From Agrococcus sediminis (GTDB lineage Bacteria; Actinomycetota; Actinomycetes; Actinomycetales; Microbacteriaceae), in contig NZ_VOIR01000016.1 of NCBI RefSeq assembly GCF_007923295.1, positions 124,001-188,000 of the forward strand: 64,000 nucleotides of DNA, given 5' to 3'. Shown in pieces: positions 34,048 to 42,975 of the stretch. A model generated the notes under the pieces. The model was not told the DNA's origin. It was given only the letters and a program-made list of their open reading frames with translations, and made no database searches. The translations under genes and the position numbers were made by a program. Every line of letters begins with the position of its first letter. The stretch's first letter is position 1.

Positions 34048-37000
34048 TCACAGGCGCGGTGCGGGCCGAGTCACGGCGCTCGGTCGCACTTGTTCCCTCG
34101 TCGCGTCATCGCCGGAAAGGGATAGCGCGCGGTTGAGGGCGGCGCGGGTTCGTGCGGCGTCGATCTTCTGGCTGGTGCTTTCCGGCGCCGGCCCGAACGG
34201 GCTGCGATTGTCGATGATCTGGTAGCGGTCGCGGTAGGCAGCGACGGTACGCGCGGCGCGTCTCCACGCGTCGCGCTGCTTCTTGACGGTTGGCTCGGTG
34301 CCGAGCTTCGTGGCCCAGGGCTCTTTGTCGGTGAGGGCGCTGTGGAGCACGGCGTCGGCGCGCTGTTCGATGAGGTCGCGGCGCTCGTCCAGGGCTCGGC
34401 GCATCTCGTCGGCCATCGGCCCGCCAGCGTCAGGGATCAGGCCGGCGATCAGTCGAGGTGGTTTGCGGGTGCGGCCAGACCCGGCCGGTCTGGCCGTAGC
34501 GCGTGCGAGTCGGGCGTGGATCACGGAGGCGATGTCGTCGGCATCATCCACGTTGCGGGCGGCGATCAGTCGCGGGAGCAGGGTGTCGAGGTCGTGGTGG
34601 TTGGCTTCGGCGTGCCGCAGCTCGGCCGACAGCGCGCCGTAGGCGTCGGAGTCGAGCACGTAGCCGACTTGCTCGGGCGTGAGCCCGGCAGCGGCGAGCA
34701 GTGTCGACCAGCGGTCGTGCTGTGCGGCTTGCGCGATCGTGTCGAACTCGGCCGCGAGCTGGGTGATCGATCCCCAGTGTTCGTGCTCGGCGGTGATCGT
34801 CTCGTGCGCCGACAACTCCGCGCCGACGTGCTGGAGCACGCCGTACAGGACGCTGCGGGCGGTGGTGTTGGGGTTGTCGCCGGGATGCGGCTCGGTGTGT
34901 TCGTGATCGTCGCGGTCGACGGCGACGTAGGCGTGGTTTCGCTCGGCGCCGCGGGTCATCGAGACGTAGAAGTTCTCCCGCGTGGTCGTCGGGGTGACCA
35001 CGACGTGAGAGGTCTGGGTGGTCACGCCCTGCGCCCGGTGCGCGGTGATCGCGTAGCCCAGGTCCAGATGCTCGGCCACATAGTCGGCAGGTAGGACGAT
35101 CCCGCCGCCGAACCGGCGCCCGGTTGGGCGGATGCTGACCGATCCGTCCTCGCGGACCTGGGTGATCGTCCAGCGGTCGCCGTTGCGGACCCACCGGAGG
35201 CCGTTGCGCAGCCGGCGATCGTTGCGGCGGGTGATGACCAGATCGCCTTCCGACGCGGCAGTTCCATCGTGCAGGCCGACCTCGCGGGTCGGGTTCACTT
35301 GGCCGTCGATGATCCGATCCGCCCGCGCCCTGTCATTCAGCGTGATGACTGTCTCGTGGGTCTCGGCGACGAGGATCGACGCGAGGCCGGAGGAAAGATC
35401 GCGTCGCCAGGCGCTGTAGGCGGCGTCGATCATCGTCTCGGCGTCGCCGCCGGTAATCCGGCCGTGGTCGATGAGCGTGTCGATCGCTTCGGTGTGGCCG
35501 TGGCGGAGCTGTAGCGAGGTGGTCTTCTCCCAGGCGTGGGTGAAGCGGTGCAGGTCGTGAAGCTCAGGTGTGTCGTCGCGGGAGTGGACCAGCAGGCCGA
35601 ACGCGCCGCCGGCGTCGACCGATTGGAGCTGGCCCCAGTCTCCGACCAGCAGGGCCTTCGCTCCGGCCCTCTCGACCTCGCGGGTGATCCGGTCCAGTGA
35701 GGCGCTGCCGGCGAGGGAGGCTTCATCGATGATGACGAGCTGACCCGCCTCGAACGTGGTGCCGTGCATGAGGTGGTTCTGCCACCACTTCGCCGTGTTC
35801 TCCGTTGCGATCCCCAGATCGTCAGCGAGGACCTGAGCGGCGACCGCCGAAGGCGCCAGCCCGACCACGGACCCGGCGCCGTGCTCCTTCTCCCACGCTC
35901 GGCGCAGCGCGTTCATGGCGGTGGTCTTCCCAGCGCCGGCCGGGCCGACCAGCACATCCACGACCCGACCGGACACGGCGATCGCGGCCAACGCCGCGGC
36001 CTGGTCCTCGCCAAGCACCCGGCCGCGCGCGTCGGGCGTGCGGGCGATCCGCTCCACCGTCTCCAACGCCACCGCGGGGCCGGCCGTCGCGTCGGCGCGG
36101 GCCAGGAGGCGGTCTTCTGCGGCCAGCAGAGCCTCGGATGAGAACAGCGTCGAGTGCCGGGGACGGAACCGCGTCGTGCCGTCCGGACGGCGGAACTCGA
36201 GCGGGCTGGTCGCCTGCTCCGGCGGAGTGAGCCGCAGCGAGGCACGCTCGGCAGCGTCCACGACCAGACCGGTGATCGCTTCGCGGTCTTCGACGCTGGC
36301 GAACCGCCAGCCCATCAACTGACGGGACGCTTCAGCGTGCAGGTTCCACCGTGTCCAGGTCGAACGCTTCTCACCAAGCGTCTCCATCACCGCCTGCCCG
36401 ACCTCGCCCACCACGTCCAGCGGCACGTCGTCGGCGCGGAGCACCCGGCGCGCCTCGGCGCCGCTGGTGAGGGCGCGTGCCCATCCGGTCGCGTCCTGGT
36501 CTAGCACACGGCCGGCGCGTTGCCGCCACTCCGCGGTGAGGTCGGCCAGCGATCTGATCTGCTTCTCCGGCCGGGTGGCGAGCGTCGCTTGCGCCCGCAG
36601 TTTCAGCACCGTCCGGGCTGAGGGCTGTCGGCCGTGCGTGGCGACGTACTCCGCGATGAGCCGATCCTTCTCGGCCTCGATGTGCCGGGTGCGGGTGGAG
36701 AACTCGGCCACCAGCTCGTCGGGCACGCCCTCGATCTCCCACGCCGGGTTCCGGTCCCGCCCCCGTTCCCGCGCCTCCCAGTCCAATCCGAGTGTGCGGG
36801 TCATCCGGTCGGCTAGGGCAGCGTTATACAGCTCGGAGACAGCGACGACCGCCGAGTGCATCGGCCGCCCGGCGAGGGTCCGCCAGCGGCCGTCTTGGAC
36901 GGTCAGCACCTTGTTGCTGATGACGACATGGGTGTGCAGCTGGGGGTCACCGGCCCGGCTGTCGTAGTGATCGAACGCCGCCGCGACGACCCCGGCGACG

Positions 37001-37608
37001 TCGACGTGCGCAACCGCGCCGTCCGGGCCGGTTGCACCGACACGGGTTGCTGCAACCTCGCGCTCGAGGAACGCAACCAGCTCTGCAACCGCCGCATGAT
37101 GGGCGTCAGCAATCAGCGACTGCGTGCCCGCGTCCGCGACCGCCCAGATCGCAGAGACCGACTTCGGGACGCTGAACGTGAAGTCGAACCCCGCCACCGC
37201 GCGACGGGTGCCGCGCTCTGCCTCCTCTGCCTCGATCGCGGCGACCTCCTGGGCACGAGCGGCTGGCCCGAGTACGGGATCGAGTGCGTTGACGCGCTGC
37301 GTGATCCGTTCGGTGATCGACGCGAACTGTTGGTAGGCGCGTCCCAGCGGTTCGCCGGTGATCGGGTCATGGCCCATCCCGATCAAGAGCTGTAACTGGG
37401 CCTCCGACACCTGAGCACCCTCGACCAGCTCGCCGCGACCCAGTCGGCCAAGGCCCGAGCCCATCCAGAAGCCCGGTGGCGCACCCGCCTCGGCGTAGTA
37501 GCGAGTCAGCGGCGTGCTCAGGCGTCGGTCGCCGTCGCCTGCGGCGACCGACTTCAACAGGTACTTGTACCCATCACCGGCCGACATCACCCGCATCGAA
37601 ACCGTCAC
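34048..37608 (-). CDS. MobF relaxase-helicase (TrwC/TraA type)
   Basis: The conjugative relaxase nicks the transfer origin and unwinds the strand to be moved. The ~1186-residue product has an N-terminal TrwC relaxase domain (catalytic tyrosines in LTRYYAEAG; HUH metal site in DPQLHTHVVISNK) and a helicase with Walker A VGPAGAGKTTAMNALRR, motif II VIIDEASLAGSAS, and a UvrD-like C-terminal YAITAHRAQGVT. GTG 37608 gives VTVSMRVMSAGDGYKYLL, the family start; ATG 37596 is an alternative. An open frame up to 37728 would run into the divergent nuclease gene. Transfer origin not identified. Confidence 0.92.
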   Translation of the reverse strand: MTVSMRVMSAGDGYKYLLKSVAAGDGDRRLSTPLTRYYAEAGAPPGFWMGSGLGRLGRGELVEGAQVSEAQLQLLIGMGHDPITGEPLGRAYQQFASITERITQRVNALDPVLGPAARAQEVAAIEAEEAERGTRRAVAGFDFTFSVPKSVSAIWAVADAGTQSLIADAHHAAVAELVAFLEREVAATRVGATGPDGAVAHVDVAGVVAAAFDHYDSRAGDPQLHTHVVISNKVLTVQDGRWRTLAGRPMHSAVVAVSELYNAALADRMTRTLGLDWEARERGRDRNPAWEIEGVPDELVAEFSTRTRHIEAEKDRLIAEYVATHGRQPSARTVLKLRAQATLATRPEKQIRSLADLTAEWRQRAGRVLDQDATGWARALTSGAEARRVLRADDVPLDVVGEVGQAVMETLGEKRSTWTRWNLHAEASRQLMGWRFASVEDREAITGLVVDAAERASLRLTPPEQATSPLEFRRPDGTTRFRPRHSTLFSSEALLAAEDRLLARADATAGPAVALETVERIARTPDARGRVLGEDQAAALAAIAVSGRVVDVLVGPAGAGKTTAMNALRRAWEKEHGAGSVVGLAPSAVAAQVLADDLGIATENTAKWWQNHLMHGTTFEAGQLVIIDEASLAGSASLDRITREVERAGAKALLVGDWGQLQSVDAGGAFGLLVHSRDDTPELHDLHRFTHAWEKTTSLQLRHGHTEAIDTLIDHGRITGGDAETMIDAAYSAWRRDLSSGLASILVAETHETVITLNDRARADRIIDGQVNPTREVGLHDGTAASEGDLVITRRNDRRLRNGLRWVRNGDRWTITQVREDGSVSIRPTGRRFGGGIVLPADYVAEHLDLGYAITAHRAQGVTTQTSHVVVTPTTTRENFYVSMTRGAERNHAYVAVDRDDHEHTEPHPGDNPNTTARSVLYGVLQHVGAELSAHETITAEHEHWGSITQLAAEFDTIAQAAQHDRWSTLLAAAGLTPEQVGYVLDSDAYGALSAELRHAEANHHDLDTLLPRLIAARNVDDADDIASVIHARLARATARPAGSGRTRKPPRLIAGLIPDAGGPMADEMRRALDERRDLIEQRADAVLHSALTDKEPWATKLGTEPTVKKQRDAWRRAARTVAAYRDRYQIIDNRSPFGPAPESTSQKIDAARTRAALNRALSLSGDDATREQVRPSAVTRPAPRL

Positions 37609-37672
37609 GACATTGAGGTAGGCAACGGCGCACGAGAAGGATCGCACGGGACATGGATGGGAGACTTGAGCG

Positions 37673-38845
37673 GTGAATCTTGACGAGTTGCTCCAGGTGA
37701 TGGATCGCGCTGCGGCGAACCTCGCCAAGCTCGACGCGGTCTGGGAGCGAGCCCAGCCGATGCTCCCTTCCGGCCCAAGTCGTGGATCGAGCCGAGAGTA
37801 TGAGGACCTACGGAGAGCCTGGAGCGTGTTGCTGTCCGGGTTGCCGCCAATCGACGGATGGACAGTGACCGAAGAACTCCCCGATGCGGATGCTGCCGGT
37901 CAGGCATTCATCGACTACGCAGACATCGGGGAGCCGCCCTTTGCGCTCATGAACCAGTTGGAGGAACCATCCAACCAGCTTGATGAGTACCGATTCCGAC
38001 TGGCACAGGCCCGGCGTCGAGCGATCCACGAGCGGCTGGACGACCTCACCTCGACCATCAACGAGACCCTTCCACAGGTAGTGGAATCGGTACCGCGCGA
38101 TTCAAACGATCGACTTGAGGACCCTACGACGGCGGTAATCGAGGACGCGATCAGCGAGATCGAACGACTGCTCGGAGACACCACCGAGCGCGGCGGACGG
38201 TGGACCGACCTTCACCGTCACATGCACTTCGGGCAGGGTCACGACTGGCATGACATCGTTGAGATGGATTGGCCTTCGGTTCGTGCGGACATCGAGGCAG
38301 CGAGTCTGGCGGAGTCGGACCCGCTGCCGGTCCCTGGGATCGACCTCGGGGTGGCCGCCTCTGCGAGGCCAGCCGGAGCGGCCAGTACCGGCTTGTCGTG
38401 GTCCGCTCTCGATGACGACGGATTCGAGCGATTGCTATTCGATCTCTTACGGGCGTTCCCGCGCTATCAGAACGTCGAGTGGCTGATGAAGACCCGCGCG
38501 GCGGATCGAGGACGCGACCTGTCGGCAGAGCGCGTCATCCAAGACGACGGCGGGACTACTCGAACCGAACGGGTCATAATCCAGGCGAAGCACTGGACCA
38601 CCAAGTCGGTCGGCCCCGCCGACGTCACGGGCACGCTCGCGGCGCTCTCGCTGTGGGAACCGCCGCCTGTTCGTGCGCTCGTCATTGCGACGAGTGGACG
38701 ATTCACGACGGATGCGGTGGCCGTAGCGGAGAAACACAACGCCGATGGAAAGCTGCCCTTCATCGAACTCTGGCCGGACAGCCGACTGGAAACTCTGCTG
38801 TCCCAGCGCCCCGACCTGATAGCGAGCCACGGGCTTCGGCCGTGA
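37673..38845 (+). CDS. Mrr-like restriction endonuclease-fold protein
   Basis: A 390-residue protein. The last ~150 residues form a PD-(D/E)xK nuclease of the Mrr_cat type: FERLLFDLLRAFPRYQNVEWLMKTRAADRGRDLSAERV, with the Asp in GRD and the QAK motif in VIIQAKHW, then PADVTGTLAALSLWEPP and ALVIATSGRFTTDAV. The N-terminal ~230 residues are helical and unrecognised; they could bind DNA or a partner. Mrr enzymes cut modified DNA. GTG 37673 begins 65 bases from the divergent relaxase start. It stops 1 base before the stop codon of the convergent PIN gene. Confidence 0.8.
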   Translation: MNLDELLQVMDRAAANLAKLDAVWERAQPMLPSGPSRGSSREYEDLRRAWSVLLSGLPPIDGWTVTEELPDADAAGQAFIDYADIGEPPFALMNQLEEPSNQLDEYRFRLAQARRRAIHERLDDLTSTINETLPQVVESVPRDSNDRLEDPTTAVIEDAISEIERLLGDTTERGGRWTDLHRHMHFGQGHDWHDIVEMDWPSVRADIEAASLAESDPLPVPGIDLGVAASARPAGAASTGLSWSALDDDGFERLLFDLLRAFPRYQNVEWLMKTRAADRGRDLSAERVIQDDGGTTRTERVIIQAKHWTTKSVGPADVTGTLAALSLWEPPPVRALVIATSGRFTTDAVAVAEKHNADGKLPFIELWPDSRLETLLSQRPDLIASHGLRP

Positions 38846-38846
38846 G

Positions 38847-39851
38847 CTACGTATCCAAGAAGTCCCATTCGCTGCCAAGTACCCAACGCAACGCAGAGAG
38901 CTTGCCGTTGAGCATTCCGAGCTCGAAGTCCGTGTAGGGCCCGAGTTCCCCGGGCTGGGTGTACGTCTCCTCGACACGCTTGCGCGCTGGGCCAGCTATC
39001 GCCTCCAGCCGCTCCAACTCCCCCTCGTCGCCAGCCGCGCGCAGCTGGTACTCGTGTTGAAGGGAGCGGTGGTGCCAAACGCGGTCGAACAACATCTTCT
39101 CCGCTTCTAGGATTTCGCCAAGTCGCCGCGGTTCCTCAATGAAGTCGGTCTCCGCGAACAGTTCCTTGATCTCGCTGCCGAAGTGAGAGAGCAGAACATC
39201 ATTGAGACCGTCGACCCCGAGCGCGTACGTGGACCCTTCCGATGCGAAGGTTGCGGAGACATCGGGGTGGGGTTGCCGCTTGTCGCCGTCCTCCGTCGAG
39301 AAGTCGGCGCTGTTCGACGTGACGAATGCGTGGGGGTTGCGCGACAGGTCTGATGCACGCGCGGCGGTTGCATAGAGTTCGATGAGCAACGCATCTGCGA
39401 CGCTGTTGCGTGACCGATGCAACGGAGCGCGTTTTCGCAGCCCGCGTTCGACCACCCCACGGTGCTCGGCATCGGTTGCTTCGACCCGGCGCCCCGTGCG
39501 CAAGAGTTCGAGGACCTCATCGAAGTTGCGCGTTGTCATCGCACCGATCAACGGCACATCGCGTGCCAGGTCGGCAATCACCTCAACGGCGTTCTCCACA
39601 TCGGTGCCGCCGTAGTCTTCGAGGTCCTGCTTGATGAGCTTGAACCGCTGAGCGACGCTGGCCGTCATCGACGCTTCGATCCGTTCTCGATTTCGCTCGA
39701 ACTCCTCGATCACCAGTTCGGGAACAAGGAGTTCCACGTCCCGCTGATGCACCAGGAGGCGGAGCGCAACGATCCAGCGCTGCCCGTCACGTCGTTTGGA
39801 CAGGTCGAGCCACGTCGACGTGTCAACGAGTAGGTGCAGCACGTTTCCCAC
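38847..39851 (-). CDS. PIN-domain protein (PIN-like, DUF4935 type)
   Basis: A 334-residue protein with an N-terminal PIN-fold RNase domain: HLLVDTSTWLDLSKRRDGQ (first Asp), VPELVIEEFERNRE (Glu), and later RNSVADALLIELYA and FVTSNSADFS (Asp/Asn acidic end). The C-terminal ~150 residues are helical (RRLGEILEAEKMLFDRVWHHR). Such longer PIN proteins are often toxin-like or defence RNases. The pairing, tail to tail with an Mrr-like nuclease by 1 base, suggests a defence cassette, though no antitoxin is visible. Confidence 0.75.
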   Translation of the reverse strand: MGNVLHLLVDTSTWLDLSKRRDGQRWIVALRLLVHQRDVELLVPELVIEEFERNRERIEASMTASVAQRFKLIKQDLEDYGGTDVENAVEVIADLARDVPLIGAMTTRNFDEVLELLRTGRRVEATDAEHRGVVERGLRKRAPLHRSRNSVADALLIELYATAARASDLSRNPHAFVTSNSADFSTEDGDKRQPHPDVSATFASEGSTYALGVDGLNDVLLSHFGSEIKELFAETDFIEEPRRLGEILEAEKMLFDRVWHHRSLQHEYQLRAAGDEGELERLEAIAGPARKRVEETYTQPGELGPYTDFELGMLNGKLSALRWVLGSEWDFLDT

Positions 39852-40223
39852 GGTATAGGCCTACGGGCATCTCGGGCTTGAACGCTGCCGGGCGCTCACT
39901 ACCCCGGCGCTTCTACCTCGTCTGAAAGACGTGTGATGGCTCTGGGCGCCGAGGGCTCCGGCAGAGAGCCGGCTCAGACGAAGAGGCGTCAGCGAGCAGG
40001 ACAAGGCACTGCGCCTGTTCATAGTGTGTGAAGAAAGCGACAGAGGGCTTCGCCCGTGGAGCAGGTGAGCGCAGCACCTGGCCGGTGACCAGCACGGCAG
40101 CGACTTCCTGTGGGGAATCCGCCGGGGATCACCTGTCAACCGGAGTCCCCATGCTCGACGCTGATCGCCACGACCGCTCCCTGCGTGTCGGCTCGGATAT
40201 GGAGGCCTCGATCTCGCCGTCGA
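39852..40223. other. Intergenic region without a clear gene
   Basis: About 370 bases between the PIN gene and a methyltransferase remnant. Short frames here have no recognisable domain or good ribosome site. It may contain worn-down 5' sequence of the methyltransferase. Nothing definite seen. Confidence 0.4.
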
Positions 40224-40411
40224 GTACGGCCTTGGGCGCCGAGGCGACCTGGTTCTCCGAGAACAATGACGAGGTCGCCCTCTTCTTCACCCATCACTGG
40301 CCCGACTCCCCCAACCTGGGCGACATCTCCACCAACGACTGGGGCGATGTTCCTCCGGTGGATGTGCTCGCCGGGCGCTTCCAGTGGCATGACGACCGGG
40401 ACGTGTGCTGA
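40224..40411 (+). pseudogene. Remnant of a DNA (cytosine-5-)methyltransferase
   Basis: About 60 codons, LGAEATWFSENNDEVALFF, HHWPDSPNLGDISTNDW and VPPVDVLAGRF, match the N-terminal region of C5-cytosine methyltransferases (SENN/HWP.PNLGDIT.ID...VD.L.GGFPCQDVS). The catalytic motif that should read GFPCQDVS is broken into RFQWHDDRDVC and followed by a stop, so the active cysteine is lost; motifs VI-X are absent. A frame starting at ATG 40028 covers it but lacks other support. It suggests a former restriction-modification locus, decayed or replaced by the resistance module. Confidence 0.65.
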
Positions 40412-40458
40412 CGTCACGACCACAGTGTTGGTGTCCCGGTCGCACGTCCGTCGCCTGG

Positions 40459-40464
40459 TATCCT
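40459..40464 (+). promoter_or_regulatory. -10 box of leaderless leader/cmx promoter
   Basis: TATCCT, 6 bases before GTG 40471 of the leader ORF, which would thus be the first codon of the transcript. Confidence 0.5.
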
Positions 40465-40470
40465 GGCTTG

Positions 40471-40518
40471 GTGAGTTCTCCCAAAGCAGACAGGTCAGGG
40501 CTGCCGGTCTACCGGTAG
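40471..40518 (+). CDS. Leader peptide of the chloramphenicol exporter gene (15 residues)
   Basis: GTG AGT TCT CCC ... TAC CGG TAG encodes (M)SSPKADRSGLPVYR. It starts right behind a -10 box with no ribosome site (leaderless) and ends inside a hairpin (40498-40521), 144 bases before the exporter start. Its place and overlap with the hairpin fit a drug-sensing leader for translational or transcriptional attenuation, as described for chloramphenicol exporters of the cml/cmx kind. Expression not proven. Confidence 0.6.
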   Translation: MSSPKADRSGLPVYR

Positions 40519-40521
40519 CCC
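40498..40521 (+). promoter_or_regulatory. Attenuator-type hairpin overlapping the leader stop
   Basis: GGGCTGCCGGT (40498-40508) pairs with ACCGGTAGCCC (40511-40521), 11 base pairs including one G-U. The 9-base ACCGGTAGC occurs again at 40607-40615, so the left arm has two possible partners. CCTTCC at 40535-40540 is complementary to the cmx ribosome site GGAAGG at 40650-40655. Together these make mutually exclusive foldings possible. No U-run follows, so translational control is more likely than termination. Confidence 0.5.
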
Positions 40522-40662
40522 GAGATGCCCCAGTCCTTCCTCTAACGGCCCGCGCCGCCGATAATCCGGCCAGCGTAGAGGCCGTGAGTGACCACGCATC
40601 CGAAGCACCGGTAGCGCCACGCGTCTACCAACTCCTCACCTCTTGCTTCGGAAGGCACACTC

Positions 40663-41841
40663 ATGCCTGTTTTGCTCTACTTGCTCGCCGTCGCGGTGTT
40701 CGCCCAAGGAACCTCCGAGTTTGTCCTCGCCGGTCTCCTTCCTGGCATCGCCACTGACTTCGAAGTCTCACTCAGTCAAGCCGGGCTCCTCACCTCCAGC
40801 TTCGCCCTGGGGATGGTCATCGGTGCCCCGGCCATGGCCGCCGCAGCTCGGCGGGTCTCACCGCGCTGGACCCTCACCGGCTTTCTCGCGCTGTTCATCG
40901 CCGCCCACGTCGTCGGTGCGATCACCGACAGCTTCGCCGTGCTGCTGACCTCCCGCATCGTCGCAGCGTTGGCGAACGCGGGCTTCCTCGCTGTCGCGCT
41001 CTCGACGGTGACCCGAATCGTCCCGGCCGAGCGGCACACTCGCGCCTTGGCGATCATCCTCGGCGGCACCACCGTGGCGCTGATCGCCGGAGTGCCCGCC
41101 GGGGCCTTCGTCGGCGACCTGCTCGGCTGGCGTGCCACCTTGTGGGCGATCGCGCTGCTGTGCCTGCCGGCCATCGTCGCGGTGCTAGCGGCCACGCCTA
41201 CCCGGCCCTCGGAGGCTGCGGGAGTTGGCGGGTCCCGCTCCATCGGCCGTGAGCTGGCAAGTCTGCGATCGCGCCCGGTGCAGTTGAATCTTGTGCTGGC
41301 CGTTCTGGTGAACGCCGCGACGTTCTGCACTTTCACCTACCTGGCCGCGATCGCCACTGGCCCGGCCGGACTCACCGAACGCATGGTGCCGCTGCTGCTG
41401 GCCGTGTTCGGTATCGGAGCCTTCCTCGGTGTCTACGTCGCAGGACAGTTCGGTGACCGCCATTGGAGACGCCTGATTACCTACACCGGGCCGCTGCTCA
41501 TGGCCGGGTGGGCGCTGCTGGCGTTCACTAACGCCAGCCCCGCTGCGCTTTGGGTCCTAACCCTGACCCAGGGCACGCTGTCCTTCGCGCTGGGTAGCAC
41601 ACTGATCGCCAGGATCATCGCCACCGCGCACGCCGCGCCGACGATGGGCGGCTCCTTCGCGACCGTCGCGTTGAACATCGGCGCCGTCATCGGACCCATC
41701 GCCGGTGGCTTCGCCATCGAAGCCACCGGCGCGGTCGGACCGATTCTCCTCAGCGCGATCTTGGTGTTCTTCGCCGTCCTTCTGTGGAGCAGCATGTCAG
41801 TGCTTTCGCGCCGCGGCGGGGCGATGCCAGCTGCTCAATAG
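40663..41841 (+). CDS. cmx: MFS chloramphenicol exporter (Cmx/CmlR family)
   Basis: A 392-residue, 12-helix major facilitator exporter. The N-terminus LYLLAVAVFAQGTSEFVLAGLLPGIA, the loop between helices 2 and 3 (AAARRVSPRW), RIVAALANAGFLAVALSTV, and GGTTVALIAGVPAGAFVGDLLGWRATLW are those of the Cmx/CmrA chloramphenicol exporters of corynebacteria, rhodococci and streptomycetes (quoted pieces are shorter than the full motifs). It would export chloramphenicol through the inner membrane. ATG 40663 has GGAAGG 7 bases before. Upstream leader suggests drug-inducible expression. Substrate is inferred from family. Confidence 0.85.
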   Translation: MPVLLYLLAVAVFAQGTSEFVLAGLLPGIATDFEVSLSQAGLLTSSFALGMVIGAPAMAAAARRVSPRWTLTGFLALFIAAHVVGAITDSFAVLLTSRIVAALANAGFLAVALSTVTRIVPAERHTRALAIILGGTTVALIAGVPAGAFVGDLLGWRATLWAIALLCLPAIVAVLAATPTRPSEAAGVGGSRSIGRELASLRSRPVQLNLVLAVLVNAATFCTFTYLAAIATGPAGLTERMVPLLLAVFGIGAFLGVYVAGQFGDRHWRRLITYTGPLLMAGWALLAFTNASPAALWVLTLTQGTLSFALGSTLIARIIATAHAAPTMGGSFATVALNIGAVIGPIAGGFAIEATGAVGPILLSAILVFFAVLLWSSMSVLSRRGGAMPAAQ

Positions 41842-41985
41842 CCGGTGAGTTGAGCAGCGATGACCGGCGCTTCCGTACCACCACCACCACCACCGAGCAC
41901 CCTGAAACGCGCGCGCTGCTCCGCGCGCTGGACCAGTCCCGGTGGGAGTCGGGCCTGGCCGGCGGGCTTGTGAGGCGTGCGTCCC

Positions 41986-42936
41986 ATGTCGGCGTCGATC
42001 GCGCATGAGGCGACGCACGCTGCACGAGCGTTCGGGCCAATCGTGTCGCAAACGTCCACGCACCACGAACCCACGCCGCCGATTGCCCACGACTTCGTGA
42101 AGCTGATGTTCGTTCGCTCAGGATCGCTGATCCTGTTCAGCGAGTTCGGCCAACAGCCGGCCACCCTGGGCGACGTGGTGATCCTTGCCAGCAACACCCT
42201 GTGCGGTGGCGAACCGGAAGGACACGTCACGGTCACCACGGTCTACCTCGACCCGGACTACATCATCGATCAGGTGTTCTGGCAGTACGCGGCCGTGCTG
42301 TCAGACAGGCTGCACGCGCAGCAGTTCGCTGAAAGGTTCTACAGCGAGGCCGCTCAGTTGATCCGTCTCGGTGAGGACCGGGCAGGAATGCTGATGCCGT
42401 GGCTGGACGAGTTGGTCGCCCTAACGATCGAGGACCGTCCGATGGAAACCTTCCATCGGGTGCAGGCGTTGTGGTTCTCCGTCGCTCACGTCCTGACCCC
42501 GTTCGTCACGACGACACCGATCCGCGAATCCTCAACCCAGCGCGAGACGACCTGGCCTACTCAGCCACGGCGACGAGGCTTCTCGCCGTTACGGGCCGAG
42601 GCACGGAGAGCCGCCGAACTGTTGCGGGCGGACCCTACGCGTCGGTGGTCGGTGACCGACCTGTCCCGCGAGGTGCATCTGTCGAAGTCGCAGCTTGGCC
42701 GCGTGTTCGTGGAGGCGTATGGGAAGTCGCCGATCGCGTATCTGACGATGCTGCGAGCGGAGCGGATGGCGGGTCTTCTGCGCACCACAGACACTCCGAT
42801 CGCGGTGATCGCCCGTGAGGTGGGATGGAACGATCCTGATTTCGCGGCCCGTCAGTTCCGTCGTAGCATCGGCGTGACGCCGAGCCACTACCGGGCCATC
42901 GCCCGCGCGCGTGCCACCACCACCGGGTCCCGATGA
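41986..42936 (+). CDS. AraC-family transcriptional regulator (copy 1)
   Basis: A 316-residue regulator. The N-terminal half is a cupin-like sensing domain (FVKLMFVRSGSLILFSEFG, LGDVVILASNTLCGGEPEGHVTV). The last ~100 residues are two AraC helix-turn-helix units (WSVTDLSREVHLSKSQLGRVF; AVIAREVGWNDPDFAARQFRRSIGVTPSHYR). GTG 41977 is an alternative start; neither has a clear ribosome site. A paralogue lies at 46,077 with the same layout; the DNA of their C-terminal domains is almost identical while the N-terminal halves have diverged, suggesting different effectors and similar target sites. Confidence 0.87.
   Translation: MSASIAHEATHAARAFGPIVSQTSTHHEPTPPIAHDFVKLMFVRSGSLILFSEFGQQPATLGDVVILASNTLCGGEPEGHVTVTTVYLDPDYIIDQVFWQYAAVLSDRLHAQQFAERFYSEAAQLIRLGEDRAGMLMPWLDELVALTIEDRPMETFHRVQALWFSVAHVLTPFVTTTPIRESSTQRETTWPTQPRRRGFSPLRAEARRAAELLRADPTRRWSVTDLSREVHLSKSQLGRVFVEAYGKSPIAYLTMLRAERMAGLLRTTDTPIAVIAREVGWNDPDFAARQFRRSIGVTPSHYRAIARARATTTGSR
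42661..42913 (+). repeat. Direct repeat copy 1 (3' part of AraC gene 1)
   Basis: About 253 bases nearly identical to 46740-46992; I count roughly eight mismatches. The repeats flank the ABC-F and MFS genes, about 4.08 kb apart in the same orientation. Confidence 0.85.
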
Positions 42937-42962
42937 AACGGAGACTCGGCGGTGTCATGCGG

Positions 42963-42968
42963 TACAAT
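42963..42968 (+). promoter_or_regulatory. -10 box of leaderless promoter for the ABC-F operon
   Basis: TACAAT, 7 bases before ATG 42976 of the leader peptide. Confidence 0.55.
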
Positions 42969-42975
42969 CGCGTCC

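Noticed and set aside
34048-37728. Relaxase start at 37728
   Set aside because: The extra 40 residues are unlike the family and would overlap the divergent nuclease gene; the usual TVSMRVMSAG start is at 37608.
40028-40411. 127-residue intact gene
   Set aside because: Only the last ~60 residues match anything, and those are a broken methyltransferase region with its catalytic Cys lost.
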